Shown in pieces: positions 11,164 to 20,110 of a stretch of DNA of 64,000 nt. Each line of letters starts with the position of its first letter. Position 1 is the first letter of the stretch. This DNA is from Psychromonas arctica DSM 14288 (lineage in GTDB: Bacteria; Pseudomonadota; Gammaproteobacteria; Enterobacterales; Psychromonadaceae): positions 94,801 through 158,800 of the forward strand of contig NZ_KI519481.1 of the NCBI RefSeq assembly GCF_000482725.1, given 5' to 3'. Both the position numbers and the translations under genes were made by a program. The notes beneath the pieces were generated by a model. The model saw only the letters and a list, made by a program, of their open reading frames with translations. It was not told the origin of the DNA and searched no databases.

Positions 11164-11290
11164 ATATCAATTACGCCAATTAAGCTAAGTGTTTTAATTG
11201 TTAAAATGACCTATTGCTTCGTCGTAAGTTTTGTAAAAGGGAGCAACTATCTACTCAACTTACGGTGTAAACTAAGCCATTCTGTCTATG
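11164..11290 (+). repeat. Dispersed repeat, family 2 (divergent copy 2)
   Basis: ATATCAATTACGCCAATTAA followed by TTTTGTAAAAGGGAGCAAC and CTTACGG mirrors the order of blocks in 5999-6120. It contains a 7-bp inverted repeat, GTAAGTT/AACTTAC. It fills the gap between the porin and the ZIP gene. Confidence 0.45.
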
Positions 11291-11356
11291 CAAAGCAAAA
11301 CTTAGCTCTCTTATTTAATATGCTTGCTACTACTTAACCTTTATCGAGGATAAACG

Positions 11357-12076
11357 ATGGATTTGTTGCTGGTTGTTATCATTTCCACATTACTCGCTGG
11401 CTTGGCGATGGCGCTTGGTGCTGTTATTGCTTGTGTTGAAAACATAAAAAACCAATGGATTGAAGAAGAGTTTAGACATAGCGTGATGGCCTTTGGGGGC
11501 GGGGCACTATTATCTGCTGTAGCGTTAGTGTTAGTTCCGGAAGGCATCGCTAATTTTAGCCCTATATCGGCCTGTATCTGGTTTGTTATGGGGGGGCTGA
11601 GCTTTATGGGGTTGGATATCTACCTTAAGAAAATTAATACGCCAGCCAGTCAGCTTGCGGCCATGCTATCGGATTTTATTCCCGAGTCGATTGCGCTTGG
11701 TGCTGCCTTTGCAATAGGCAACAGTAATGCCTATTTATTAGCCGCATTGATTGCTTTACAGAACTTACCAGAAGGTTTTAGCGCCTATCGAGAGTTAAAT
11801 TCAAGCGCCACTTATAAACCTAAAAAAATCATTCTGATGTTTTGTTTAATGGCGATGCTCGGACCCGTTGCAGGGGTGTCAGGGTTCCTCTGGTTATCTG
11901 AGTATCCAAAGGCGGTTTCTGCCATTATGTTATTTGCTTCCGGTGGTATTTTGTACTCTATATTTCAAGATCTTGCACCACAAGTTAAATTAGAAAAACA
12001 TTGGGCTCCACCGATTGGCGCAGTGTTAGGTTTTGTATTGGGTATATTCGGGTTAATGGTGACTTCTGGCAATTGA
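11357..12076 (+). CDS. ZIP-family metal transporter
   Basis: Inner-membrane divalent-metal permease related to ZupT. About eight hydrophobic helices are visible. The two metal-coordinating helices carry LSDFIPESIALGAAF and LQNLPEGFSAYREL, corresponding to the conserved HNxPEG/xxxPEG motifs of the family; the first has SDFIPES instead of HNIPEG. A GAGGATAAACG ribosome-binding region precedes the ATG. The metal (Zn, Fe or Mn) is not determinable. It stands alone. Confidence 0.8.
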   Translation: MDLLLVVIISTLLAGLAMALGAVIACVENIKNQWIEEEFRHSVMAFGGGALLSAVALVLVPEGIANFSPISACIWFVMGGLSFMGLDIYLKKINTPASQLAAMLSDFIPESIALGAAFAIGNSNAYLLAALIALQNLPEGFSAYRELNSSATYKPKKIILMFCLMAMLGPVAGVSGFLWLSEYPKAVSAIMLFASGGILYSIFQDLAPQVKLEKHWAPPIGAVLGFVLGIFGLMVTSGN

Positions 12077-12242
12077 TAACGGTAGATAATATTGTGTATT
12101 TTAAGCGTTATTGACTTGCAATGTGATGATACACAAACGCGGATTGGAAGTTATTAAAACAAATGTGTGTTCTGGCTAAGTTTATATTATCGAAGATGTT
12201 TATGCTTATATAAGAACAATAAGCGTTAAAGGGAGAATTAAA

Positions 12243-12515
12243 ATGGATAAAGTTGGATGTAAAGTGATTGTTTCTGGGATTGTACAGGGAGTAGGTTTTC
12301 GTTATTTTACCAGCATGGAAGCCCGTCTTTATAATTTGATGGGACATGCAAAAAATTTACCCAATGGTGATGTTGAAGTGCTGATGTATGGGGCGCCCGA
12401 AAAAATAGATAAAATGGTGGAATGGCTTAAAACCGGTCCTAAAACAGCGCGAGTTAGTGGTATTGTTGTGAACGATGTACCTTATCAAAAAACAACTAAT
12501 TTTCTTGCTTGTTAG
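12243..12515 (+). CDS. acyP: Acylphosphatase
   Basis: Small cytoplasmic enzyme that hydrolyses acyl phosphates. The 90 residues form one ferredoxin-like domain. The phosphate-binding loop GIVQGVGFRYF with catalytic Arg20 and the catalytic Asn38 in GHAKNLPNGDVEV are both present. A GGGAG ribosome-binding site lies before the ATG. The C-terminus lacks the common GFxIRY ending (TTNFLAC instead), a modest deviation. It could act on acetyl phosphate made by the nearby AckA, but that is speculation. Confidence 0.92.
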   Translation: MDKVGCKVIVSGIVQGVGFRYFTSMEARLYNLMGHAKNLPNGDVEVLMYGAPEKIDKMVEWLKTGPKTARVSGIVVNDVPYQKTTNFLAC

Positions 12516-13148
12516 AAAGCAGCGTTAAGTTTTTTTGATAGCGAATGTTTGGCTACTTTATAATTATCTCTCCTTATGTAGCCTCAGCTGCGAAGAATAG
12601 CTGCAAAAATCACTTTATATCATTAATTTAATTTTTATGTTTTTCGGTGAAGGTGGTTTTGCGTACTTCAATGCAAAAAAATTACAGAGAATATGTACTG
12701 ACAAGATAATTTAAAGTATATAGAAATTTACAAAAGTATCTTCATAGCCCCCAAAATAGTCGTTAAACTGTTTTGTACTTTCTTGAGATTTGAACCAGTT
12801 CCCTGAACTTACCCATCATTTAGTTATTTTGCCGACAAATTGAATCATTTACTCAAATTGATGTTGCCATTAACAACAATGATGATCGTCTTAGCTGTTT
12901 AAAGGCGATTAACCATTTTAACTCCGTTCATCACTTTAATATCGACCTACTTTAGCAAATTTATTTTTTAATTTTTTAACAAGTGCTTTCCACAAAACTG
13001 ACTTTTAGCGTATTTTAAAAGGGTTTGTGGTAGTTGATTATTGAACGTAAATCGTTTGATTATCCGTATTTTTTACAAAAAAAGAATCACTATTTACAAC
13101 GAGTTGGGTATATATTAGGTTATCTTAATATTCAACTGAGGAAGCACA
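12516..13148. other. Long intergenic region without a recognisable gene
   Basis: About 630 AT-rich bases. No reading frame over 60 codons, no tRNA-like cloverleaf and no strong terminator. A 7-bp inverted repeat (CCACAAA ... TTTGTGG) lies near 12988-13030. It may be decayed sequence. Confidence 0.45.
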
Positions 13149-13739
13149 ATGAAAAGATTGATCCTTGTTACATCGCCACCAGCCAGTGGAAAAACATATA
13201 TATCTAAGCAGCTAGCTAAAGAGCTAAAGCATGTTGTGTATTTAGATAAAGATACGCTTATTGTGCTTTCACATCAGATTTTTAAAGTCGCTAACGCGGA
13301 AGTGAATCGAAGTTCAGAATTTTTTGAAGAACATATTCGTAACTATGAGTATGACGCAGTTTTAGCTCTGGCGATGGAAGCATTGGAATATGATGATATT
13401 GTCTTAATTAATGCTCCTTTTACTCGTGAAATCAGAGACACTGCTTTTGTTGATAATTTAAAAACGCAGCTTGCTAAAAAAGATGCAAGATTGACCGTGG
13501 TATGGGTGATCACAGATATTGATGTGGTGAAAAACCGTATGATTGAAAGAAATTCACCAAGAGATACTTGGAAGCTAGAAAACTGGGATGAATACATAAA
13601 AGGTGTTGATTTTTCGATTCCAGAATGTATTGATAATCCTGATGTTATAGATGACTTATTATTGTTTCGTAATTCAAATGACCAAGAATACCGTCAATCT
13701 TTACAGCAGATTTTATCTGTTTTAGAAGCCAAAAAATAA
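13149..13739 (+). CDS. Small P-loop kinase/NTPase of unknown substrate
   Basis: A 196-residue cytoplasmic protein with an N-terminal Walker A SPPASGKT (residues 9-16), a LDKD acidic segment after the second strand, and an arginine-rich lid-like region (VKNRMIERNSPRDTWKLENW). This arrangement fits the AAA_33/zeta-toxin-like small-molecule kinase group. A good GAGGAAG ribosome-binding site precedes the ATG. No antitoxin-like partner is adjacent, so a toxin role is unsupported. Substrate unknown. Confidence 0.65.
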   Translation: MKRLILVTSPPASGKTYISKQLAKELKHVVYLDKDTLIVLSHQIFKVANAEVNRSSEFFEEHIRNYEYDAVLALAMEALEYDDIVLINAPFTREIRDTAFVDNLKTQLAKKDARLTVVWVITDIDVVKNRMIERNSPRDTWKLENWDEYIKGVDFSIPECIDNPDVIDDLLLFRNSNDQEYRQSLQQILSVLEAKK

Positions 13740-13751
13740 GCGCGTTTGATT

Positions 13752-13831
13752 AAATCTTATGCATCACTGTCAACATAGCTATTACAATAGTTATCATAAT
13801 AGCTATCACCATAAGTTAGTGCATAAGATTT
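13752..13831. repeat. Nested inverted repeat between convergent genes
   Basis: The outer arms AAATCTTATGCA (13752-13763) and TGCATAAGATTT (13820-13831) are perfectly complementary. Inside them ATAGCTATT (13775-13783) pairs with AATAGCTAT (13798-13806). It probably serves as a bidirectional transcription end. Confidence 0.6.
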
Positions 13832-13859
13832 AGCGAGTAAACTAGATCGTTTACTGTGT

Positions 13860-14774
13860 TTATTTTGCCGTTGATAAAGAGGGCTCTTCGACTCTTTTAA
13901 GTGTTTTTCTATGTTTATATTTGGCAAATAAAGGGGACAGTAGAGACGTTAAAATGATCGCTGCCATCAGAGAATATTGGTGCAGGCTAAAAGATTCTCC
14001 CATTAACAATAATCCCATTAATATACCCGCAATCGGATTAGTAACACCTGCAAAAGTAAATTCAACCACTGTCATACGGCTTAATAACCAAACATATAAA
14101 GAATAAGCTAATGCGGTATTAAGTATCACTAACCATAATAAGCCGATCGTATTTAAGACGCTGACGTTTCCAATTGCATTACTATATTGTGCGGGATAAA
14201 CGGTTGCTTGTAGCGCTGCTAATATAGCCAGTAAACTACCACCTAAAATAAGTTGCCAAGTTAATACTGTCCACCAATGAATGCGGTTGCTAAGTGATTG
14301 TGTCAAGTTACTTCCTATCACGATACACCCGATGGCGGAGAGCATTGCGACTAAGCCGACACCGTTGAGTTGTACTTTTTGTGGATCAAACAATTGCCAA
14401 GCTAATACGATTAATAATGCACCTGATATGAGCTGTAATTTAGCGGGCTTTTTCTTGTTAACAAGCCAGTGGAAGCACATTGCAAAAACGGGTACATAAA
14501 CCATTCCCATTGCGGAGATAGCCGACGGTAAGGTTTGTGCCATGATAAATAGCAGGCCAAAAAATAATGCAATATTAATCGCACCTAAACGCAACAATAC
14601 CACCCAATCTTTGCCTTTAGGTAAACTAGGTTTAATAAGTAATAAAAGTAACCCTGCTGGTAAAGCGCGAATGGCCCCTAATAATAAAGGGGGCCAACCA
14701 TCAAGGCTATATTGAGTGACTGCGTAGGTTGTACCCCAAAAAAAGGCAGCGACCATGGCTAATATTATATTCAT
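13860..14774 (-). CDS. EamA/DMT-family inner-membrane transporter
   Basis: Ten-helix drug/metabolite exporter made of two EamA repeats. The first opens with NIILAMVAAFFWGTTYAVTQ and the second is centred on VAMLSAIGCIVIGSNLTQS. The frame is open to 14822, but the ATG at 14774, preceded by AAGAGA, gives the canonical EamA start; the upstream extension is polar and unusual. It is divergent from a MarR regulator, and two operator-like palindromes lie between them, so it is probably the regulated efflux partner. Substrate unknown. Confidence 0.8.
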   Translation of the reverse strand: MNIILAMVAAFFWGTTYAVTQYSLDGWPPLLLGAIRALPAGLLLLLIKPSLPKGKDWVVLLRLGAINIALFFGLLFIMAQTLPSAISAMGMVYVPVFAMCFHWLVNKKKPAKLQLISGALLIVLAWQLFDPQKVQLNGVGLVAMLSAIGCIVIGSNLTQSLSNRIHWWTVLTWQLILGGSLLAILAALQATVYPAQYSNAIGNVSVLNTIGLLWLVILNTALAYSLYVWLLSRMTVVEFTFAGVTNPIAGILMGLLLMGESFSLHQYSLMAAIILTSLLSPLFAKYKHRKTLKRVEEPSLSTAK

Positions 14775-14830
14775 GTTTGTATCTCTTTTCTTCAAGCTAA
14801 TGAAATTCATCGGCTCAATCATTATTTTTT

Positions 14831-14847
14831 CGTAAAGTATCTTTACG
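14831..14847. promoter_or_regulatory. MarR-type operator, site 1
   Basis: CGTAAAGTATCTTTACG is a perfect 7-bp palindrome around a TAT centre, 57 bp upstream of the exporter start. It shares the core GTAAAGTATCTTT with site 2. Confidence 0.65.
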
Positions 14848-14883
14848 TAAAGGGAAGCGGATTTTGCACTTGTTTTTACTTCT

Positions 14884-14900
14884 TGTAAAGTATCTTTGCA
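14884..14900. promoter_or_regulatory. MarR-type operator, site 2
   Basis: TGTAAAGTATCTTTGCA repeats site 1 with one broken pair. The two sites are 53 bp apart, close to five helical turns, so dimers could bind the same face of the DNA. Confidence 0.65.
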
Positions 14901-14995
14901 TTAAGGTATATTCCAATGGCAAACTAACCTTTAAAGTGGTGTTAAAACCAGTCATCAATATAAATGCAGCTGCATTCGCAATAAAAGAGGCTTTC

Positions 14996-15487
14996 TTGGA
15001 TAAATTAGATCTTGTGGTTGAGCAATGGCAAAAAGAAAAACCACAATTAGATACCACTGCAATGGCATTAGTTGGACGCTTGTTACGGATTAGTAAACAT
15101 CTTGAAACGCGCATCACACAATGCCATAAAAGTTTTGCTTTAACTTTGGGCGAGTTTGATGTGTTAGCTGCCTTAAGACGTTCGGCGAATAACGCTTGTT
15201 TAACACCATCAGAATTAACCAGTGCTTTATTATTAACTTCTGGCGCGATGACCAATCGCCTAGATAAACTCGCAGACAAAGGATTGATCGACCGTTGCCA
15301 TAGTGAAGAAGATAGACGCAGTGTCACCGTCGCATTAACTGTACAAGGTCGAGCGTTAATTGATCAAGCGATTGAAGTACATGTAACCGTGTTAGATGAA
15401 CTAACGACATCATTAACTACTGAAGATAAACAGTTACTTAACGGTGGCTTAGCCACATGGCTAGCGCAGTTCGAAGCAGAGCTCTAG
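14996..15487 (+). CDS. MarR-family transcriptional regulator
   Basis: DNA-binding repressor with a winged helix-turn-helix, visible as LTPSELTSALLLTSGAMTNRLDKLADKGLIDR followed by the wing SEEDRRSVTVALT. The frame is open from 14864, but the first 44 residues are unlike any MarR N-terminus. The TTG at 14996 has AGAGG 5 nt upstream and yields a normal 163-residue protein beginning DKLDLVVEQW. With this start, both palindromes fall in the promoter region shared with the EamA exporter, as expected for autorepression and exporter control. Confidence 0.85.
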   Translation: MDKLDLVVEQWQKEKPQLDTTAMALVGRLLRISKHLETRITQCHKSFALTLGEFDVLAALRRSANNACLTPSELTSALLLTSGAMTNRLDKLADKGLIDRCHSEEDRRSVTVALTVQGRALIDQAIEVHVTVLDELTTSLTTEDKQLLNGGLATWLAQFEAEL

Positions 15488-15601
15488 TTTAATATAAAAT
15501 AACTTATTGGAGTTTTAATAACGTTTGACGGTTTGTGTTTCATGCTGTCAAATTATATGTGTTGTGCTGAGCTTTTAACTGAAATACACCCCATCAACAT
15601 A

Positions 15602-15634
15602 AAATGCCAACATCATTTCTGAATGTTGGCATTT
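15602..15634. terminator. Bidirectional hairpin between convergent genes
   Basis: AAATGCCAACAT and ATGTTGGCATTT form a 12-bp perfect stem with a 9-nt loop, between the marR stop and the permease stop on the other strand. Confidence 0.6.
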
Positions 15635-15676
15635 GAAACATAAAGGGCTTTATTCTTATTATGTTAACTTGTTGCA

Positions 15677-17074
15677 TTAATCCATATCTGGTTCAAATAA
15701 GTTACGTTTCATATAAAACTTCACCCATAACGCACCAATAATACTTAAGATCACTAGTATTCCACCTGTGATGCTGTACACAAGTTGTGTCATTTCAGGG
15801 CTTGGTGAGTTGTTTAAAGCAACAAATAACATTGCAATTAAACCTAATATTTGTGGCACAGGAAAGAAAGGTGTGCGGTATGGTCGAGGGTGATTTGGCA
15901 TGCGTTTACGTAATACCATGACATTGATATGCGCTACGCTATAAGCTAATAAAAAACTGGTTGTTGCAGCAATAATTAACACAATTAAAGAATCAATACC
16001 TAATGATAGGAAAGGGATTGTCGTTAGTACAGCGATCATCAGGATACCTACCCAAGGTGCGTTGTGTTTATTGGTTGCTTTAAGTTGAGGGAAAGCTTGT
16101 TTCTGCTCTGCCATGCCTTGTAACATTCTTGGTACTGCCGCTAATATCGTATTCATAGTACTGCAAGTTGCAGCTAAGGCCATAATAGTCGCAATAACTA
16201 AACCACTTTTGCCGAATACCGCATTTGCATAATCTAAAAATGGAAGTGGTGAACTCACTAAACTTTCAACATTTAAAAATAAACTTGCACCATAGATAAA
16301 CGCTAAGAAAATACAAAAGATCATAAATAATGACAGATGCATTGCTCGTGGAATGTTTTTATGAGGATTCTTAACTTCATTAATCATTGGGCAGATATAT
16401 TCCACGCCAACCATTGTCCATAATGCCAAGCCAACTAACCCAATAAAACTACCATCCATTATACCTGCAAACCCCCAGTCGACAGCGGTACCAACTAACT
16501 CAGGATGAGGTTGACTCGCACCAGTAATCGCCACAAACCCAGTCAGTACTAATGCACTCACTAATACAAATGCCAAGAAATTTTGCGCTTTAGCAAACAC
16601 ATCTGTCCCAATCAGATTAGTGACAGTGAAAATAACTAAAATAATCATTGGAACGACTTTTTCAGGTAATACCCCCGGCAGTAATTCGCCTAACATAGCA
16701 TCAACTAAAAACATCTCAACGGGTAAGGCTAAGACAGCTACAACAACATAGCCAGCAAACACAGCCACGATAGCAGGAAAGTGACCAATAGCTTTTTGTG
16801 TATAAGTCGCTAAAGTCCCAGCCTGAGGAAACATCAGCGATAATTCAGAGAAACTCATCGCATTAAATTGCGCTAAAATAAGTGCAACAACCATCGCGGC
16901 AATAAACCCCATCCCACCAATGCCTAAGCCTTGAAGTGCGGAGATCATAGCACCTTGAACAATGACTAAGCCGATACATATGGCCATCATTGTTGGTAAT
17001 CCTAATTTTGTCATTTTATTAGCAGCCGGTTTCGCAGCCATATTGACGTTATCTGAATCTGTTATAGCTATCAT
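15677..17074 (-). CDS. APC-superfamily amino-acid/amine permease
   Basis: Inner-membrane importer of 465 residues with about twelve helices. The N-terminal helix region GLPTMMAICIGLVIVQGAMI and the FSELSLMFPQAGTLATYTQKAIG block match the amino acid-polyamine-organocation superfamily. It is the last gene of a four-gene run on the minus strand with an FAD oxidoreductase, a RidA-like protein and an ornithine-cyclodeaminase-like protein, so it presumably imports the amine or amino acid that those enzymes degrade. The exact substrate is not shown by the sequence. Confidence 0.82.
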   Translation of the reverse strand: MIAITDSDNVNMAAKPAANKMTKLGLPTMMAICIGLVIVQGAMISALQGLGIGGMGFIAAMVVALILAQFNAMSFSELSLMFPQAGTLATYTQKAIGHFPAIVAVFAGYVVVAVLALPVEMFLVDAMLGELLPGVLPEKVVPMIILVIFTVTNLIGTDVFAKAQNFLAFVLVSALVLTGFVAITGASQPHPELVGTAVDWGFAGIMDGSFIGLVGLALWTMVGVEYICPMINEVKNPHKNIPRAMHLSLFMIFCIFLAFIYGASLFLNVESLVSSPLPFLDYANAVFGKSGLVIATIMALAATCSTMNTILAAVPRMLQGMAEQKQAFPQLKATNKHNAPWVGILMIAVLTTIPFLSLGIDSLIVLIIAATTSFLLAYSVAHINVMVLRKRMPNHPRPYRTPFFPVPQILGLIAMLFVALNNSPSPEMTQLVYSITGGILVILSIIGALWVKFYMKRNLFEPDMD

Positions 17075-17112
17075 GTTTCTGTTCCTCTTTTGAGTAAAAC
17101 GTTTTTATGATG

Positions 17113-18405
17113 TTAAAGTCGGTCGAAGCGATAAGGGCTTGGATCAACGAGTGGAGGGGTATTACAAACAATATCTGCCGCTAACTGGCCAGCCGCGGGC
17201 CCAGTACCAAAACCATGGCCTGAAAACCCTGTTGCAATGGTTAAACCAGGAATAGCTTTGATACGGTCAATGACTGGATTTGAATCGGGCGTAACATCGA
17301 TAATGCCAGCCCACTCTTCTTCAATTTCTGCTTTATTAAAAACTGGCCAAGCTGCACTTAAGTTAGCGAGTGCTTCTTGATTGATAGCTGACGAATGTTC
17401 AGGATCGTTGGTGCGAACTTCTTCAAAAGGAGAGCGTCTATCGCTTTTCCAGCGACGGCCCAATGAAAGATCTTTTAAGAATTCTAGTCCTAAAGCAGGA
17501 CGTAAAAAACGATGTTGTGTACGTAGTTGTTCAAAGTAACGCCACCCAATTAATAAATGATCTAAGGTAAGTGGCGCATCTAATGCTGAGCGCTGCGTGA
17601 TAATGAAACCGCCATCTTGATGCTTTCTGAAAGAGAAATCAGGGCCGCCTACCGCAATATCAGTTGGTCCTTCCATCGGTTTAGTACGAAGCACAGAACA
17701 TTTAAGTGGCAGTGTCGGTAATGAAACCCCTACGTTACTTAAAAAGCGTCTCGACCAAGCACCACCAGCCAGTAAGACTTTATCACAACGTATTTCTCCT
17801 TGTTCTGTCACCACGCCACATACTTTTCCACCTGATGTTGAAAGCGTACGTACTGCGCAGTTTTGTAACATGATGGCGCCTTTTTCTATCGCCGCTTTAG
17901 CAATATTCGTTGCTGCGATAGCCGGTTCAGCTCGACCATCGGAAGGCGTATAAATGCCGCCTTTCCAATCACCTTTACCGCCGGGTGCCGTTTGATCAAT
18001 TTCTTGAGCCGTCATCATTTTTGAATCTAAAGACAATGCGCTAACAGACTTTAACCAATTTTCATGCATGGCAAGTTGTTGCTCTGTTTTTGCTAAAAAG
18101 ATAATGCCCGCCTGTTTGTAACCAACACTTTGACCAATGCGCTGTGGCATTTCAGCCCATAAGCGATCTGCAGCCATTGCGAGTGGAACATCCTCAGCAT
18201 GTCGACTTGTTTTGCGGATCCAACCTAAATTACGTGAAGACTGCTCTCCAGCAATATGGCCTTTTTCTAGCAGCACCACTTTGATATTACGTTCAGCCAA
18301 TGTCAGTGCGGCTGTCACGCCTATAATGCCTCCACCAATAATGACAACCGTTGTGGACTCTGGAAGAACGTCCGTTGTATTTATTGCATCAAGTGTTTTT
18401 GTCAT
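17113..18405 (-). CDS. FAD-dependent amine/amino-acid oxidoreductase (DAO family)
   Basis: The N-terminal dinucleotide-binding motif VVIIGGGIIGVTAALTLAERN and the C-terminal FSGHGFGTGPAAGQLAAD define the DAO/glycine-oxidase-like fold, which oxidises a C-N bond to an imine. 430 residues. An AGGAAA ribosome-binding site lies before the ATG. Its partners are a RidA-like protein and an ornithine-cyclodeaminase-like protein. A comparable pairing is known to me as a two-subunit tyramine oxidase in other proteobacteria; that assignment is recalled, not demonstrated here. Confidence 0.8.
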   Translation of the reverse strand: MTKTLDAINTTDVLPESTTVVIIGGGIIGVTAALTLAERNIKVVLLEKGHIAGEQSSRNLGWIRKTSRHAEDVPLAMAADRLWAEMPQRIGQSVGYKQAGIIFLAKTEQQLAMHENWLKSVSALSLDSKMMTAQEIDQTAPGGKGDWKGGIYTPSDGRAEPAIAATNIAKAAIEKGAIMLQNCAVRTLSTSGGKVCGVVTEQGEIRCDKVLLAGGAWSRRFLSNVGVSLPTLPLKCSVLRTKPMEGPTDIAVGGPDFSFRKHQDGGFIITQRSALDAPLTLDHLLIGWRYFEQLRTQHRFLRPALGLEFLKDLSLGRRWKSDRRSPFEEVRTNDPEHSSAINQEALANLSAAWPVFNKAEIEEEWAGIIDVTPDSNPVIDRIKAIPGLTIATGFSGHGFGTGPAAGQLAADIVCNTPPLVDPSPYRFDRL

Positions 18406-18440
18406 GAGCTTGTTTCCTACTCGTTATAAGCATTTCTATT

Positions 18441-18887
18441 TTAAATAGTGATCTCTTGGATATCTGCAGTTGCCGCACCGCGATAAGCGGTTACTTCTAA
18501 TTCCATTTTATAAACGGTTGAGCCTAATGGCGGACAAGTAACTGTTGTCGCAGGGTTAATACCTTTGAATTTTTCGCCGATTAATTGCATAACAGCATGA
18601 ACGTCTTCAGGATCTTGAATAAATACACGAGAAAAAACGACGTCAGCTAAACTTGAGCCAACGGCTTCTAACGCGGCTTCAATATTGCTAAAGACTTGCT
18701 CAGTTTGCTCTAAAGCATCTTCAGGTATCACTTTGGTTTCAGGGTTTCGCCCTGCTGTATTTGAAACGTAAATCCAATTATCAACAGAAACCAAACGAGA
18801 ATAACTGCCTATCTCTTCAAATTTTGAACCTGTTTTTACTTTTACTATCTTTGCTATATGAGTTTTTTCTATTTGAGTTTGTGTCAT
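18441..18887 (-). CDS. RidA/YjgF-like protein without the canonical arginine
   Basis: A 148-residue chorismate-mutase-like fold protein. The family core is readable: WIYVSNTAGRNPET, QTEQVFSNIEAALEAVGSSLADVV, VFIQDPEDVHAVM and KMELEVTAYRG. Classical RidA imine deaminases have an arginine in a PAR-S/T-x-V segment; here the segment is NPATTVTCPPLG with no arginine, so it belongs to a divergent Rid subgroup. It sits between the oxidase and the cyclodeaminase-like gene and may act on the imine product or play a structural role. Confidence 0.85.
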   Translation of the reverse strand: MTQTQIEKTHIAKIVKVKTGSKFEEIGSYSRLVSVDNWIYVSNTAGRNPETKVIPEDALEQTEQVFSNIEAALEAVGSSLADVVFSRVFIQDPEDVHAVMQLIGEKFKGINPATTVTCPPLGSTVYKMELEVTAYRGAATADIQEITI

Positions 18888-18915
18888 GTTAGTTGTCCGC
18901 GTTAAAGTAAAGCTT

Positions 18916-18951
18916 GCGTGAATTGACCTTTATTGGTGTTCACGCTTTTTT
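18916..18951. terminator. Intercistronic hairpin upstream of the RidA-like gene
   Basis: GCGTGAA...TTCACGC with an inner ACC/GGT pair forms a stem, flanked on the plus side by T residues. It lies between the cyclodeaminase-like gene and the RidA-like gene and may reduce readthrough or stabilise a processed mRNA end. Confidence 0.4.
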
Positions 18952-18970
18952 ATAATGATGGTTATAACGA

Positions 18971-20110
18971 CTAGCTCAGCTCTGGCGTTTCCCAGAGATT
19001 GAGTTTTACACCGATATTATGTTTCATTGCGTTGTGGTAAATTTTGGTTGCCCAAGCGACATCTTCAGTAGGTAAACCGCCTACCGATAACACAATAATT
19101 TCTTGATCGTTTTGTCGCCCAGGACTTGTCGCTGTGACAATCGAACCAAGATCTTCAAGTTGATCTTTGGTCATTAACCCTTCGTCAATCATGTCCATGA
19201 AACGACAGCCAATAATTGGAATGTACATGTGTGCAGGTTTTGGTACTTCATCATGCCAAGCTTCATAAAGCCCGATGTTGTCCATGACTTTTCTGACATC
19301 ACTTTCTTCTAAGCCTTGATCTAATCGACAGTAAGCAGGCATTGAAATGAAAGCGCCAGGTTTCACCCATTCACGTTTTATGACTGGATATGAAGAAATA
19401 TCACCAGTTTCTCCTGAATTACAGTAAGTAACGATATCAGCATCTCGTACAACATCTTCTAAAGTATCAACGACTTGTACATTAGTGATTTGAGGGAAAC
19501 TCTCTTTCACCCAGCTAAGAAAACTATCTAAACTTTTTTGACCTCGGCCTTTAATTTTAAGCGTGTCGATTTGTGGGCATACAGCCATGAAAGCAGCAAT
19601 TGATGTTTTACCCATAACACCAGGTCCTAGAAGACCAACCACCTTTGAATCTTTACGTGCTAAATGACGAGCACCCACCCCAGGAACAGCGCCAGTGCGA
19701 TAGGCAGAAAGTAGGTTTGCAGACATGTGTGCTAACGGAGCACCAGTATCAGTATCGTTAAGTGTGAACATTAAGATTGAACGCGGCAGTCCTTTTTCAC
19801 GGTTAGCAATGTTAGAGCCATACCATTTCACGCCACATGTTTGATAATCACCACCAAGGTAAGCTGGCATTGCCATTAAACGACGGTCTGGAGTGTGACG
19901 AGGCATCGTAGCTATTTCTGGATTTTCAGGGAAAGTAACCATGGCGCCATGAGAGTCATTATTTGCGCCAGCCATACGATAATCGCCTTTATGGAGTAGT
20001 CCGAACATCTCTTCCATTGCATCAACACAGCCAGGCATATTCTTAACACCTGCTTTGATCATGTCTGGTTCTGAAAGATATATAAAATCGATTTGAGTAT
20101 TTTCTGACAT
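18971..20110 (-). CDS. Ornithine cyclodeaminase/mu-crystallin family protein
   Basis: A 379-residue NAD(P)-binding protein of the OCD/CRYM family. The Rossmann loop is at VVGLLGPGVMGKTSIAAF, and the preceding catalytic segment SANLLSAYRTGAVPGVGARHLA contains the conserved arginine. It is first in the minus-strand run with the RidA-like protein, oxidase and permease. An AAGGTGATG sequence precedes the ATG. It could be the B subunit of a tyramine-type oxidase or an imine/cyclic amino-acid reductase. The family is secure; the substrate is not. Confidence 0.8.
   Translation of the reverse strand: MSENTQIDFIYLSEPDMIKAGVKNMPGCVDAMEEMFGLLHKGDYRMAGANNDSHGAMVTFPENPEIATMPRHTPDRRLMAMPAYLGGDYQTCGVKWYGSNIANREKGLPRSILMFTLNDTDTGAPLAHMSANLLSAYRTGAVPGVGARHLARKDSKVVGLLGPGVMGKTSIAAFMAVCPQIDTLKIKGRGQKSLDSFLSWVKESFPQITNVQVVDTLEDVVRDADIVTYCNSGETGDISSYPVIKREWVKPGAFISMPAYCRLDQGLEESDVRKVMDNIGLYEAWHDEVPKPAHMYIPIIGCRFMDMIDEGLMTKDQLEDLGSIVTATSPGRQNDQEIIVLSVGGLPTEDVAWATKIYHNAMKHNIGVKLNLWETPELS

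Noticed and set aside
13149..13739. Zeta-type toxin kinase of a toxin-antitoxin pair
   Set aside because: There is no small antitoxin gene next to it, and the P-loop alone does not distinguish it from other small kinases.
14815..15327. A 170-codon open frame on the minus strand
   Set aside because: It is antisense to the MarR gene, with no family resemblance and no initiation signal; a mirror of the real gene.
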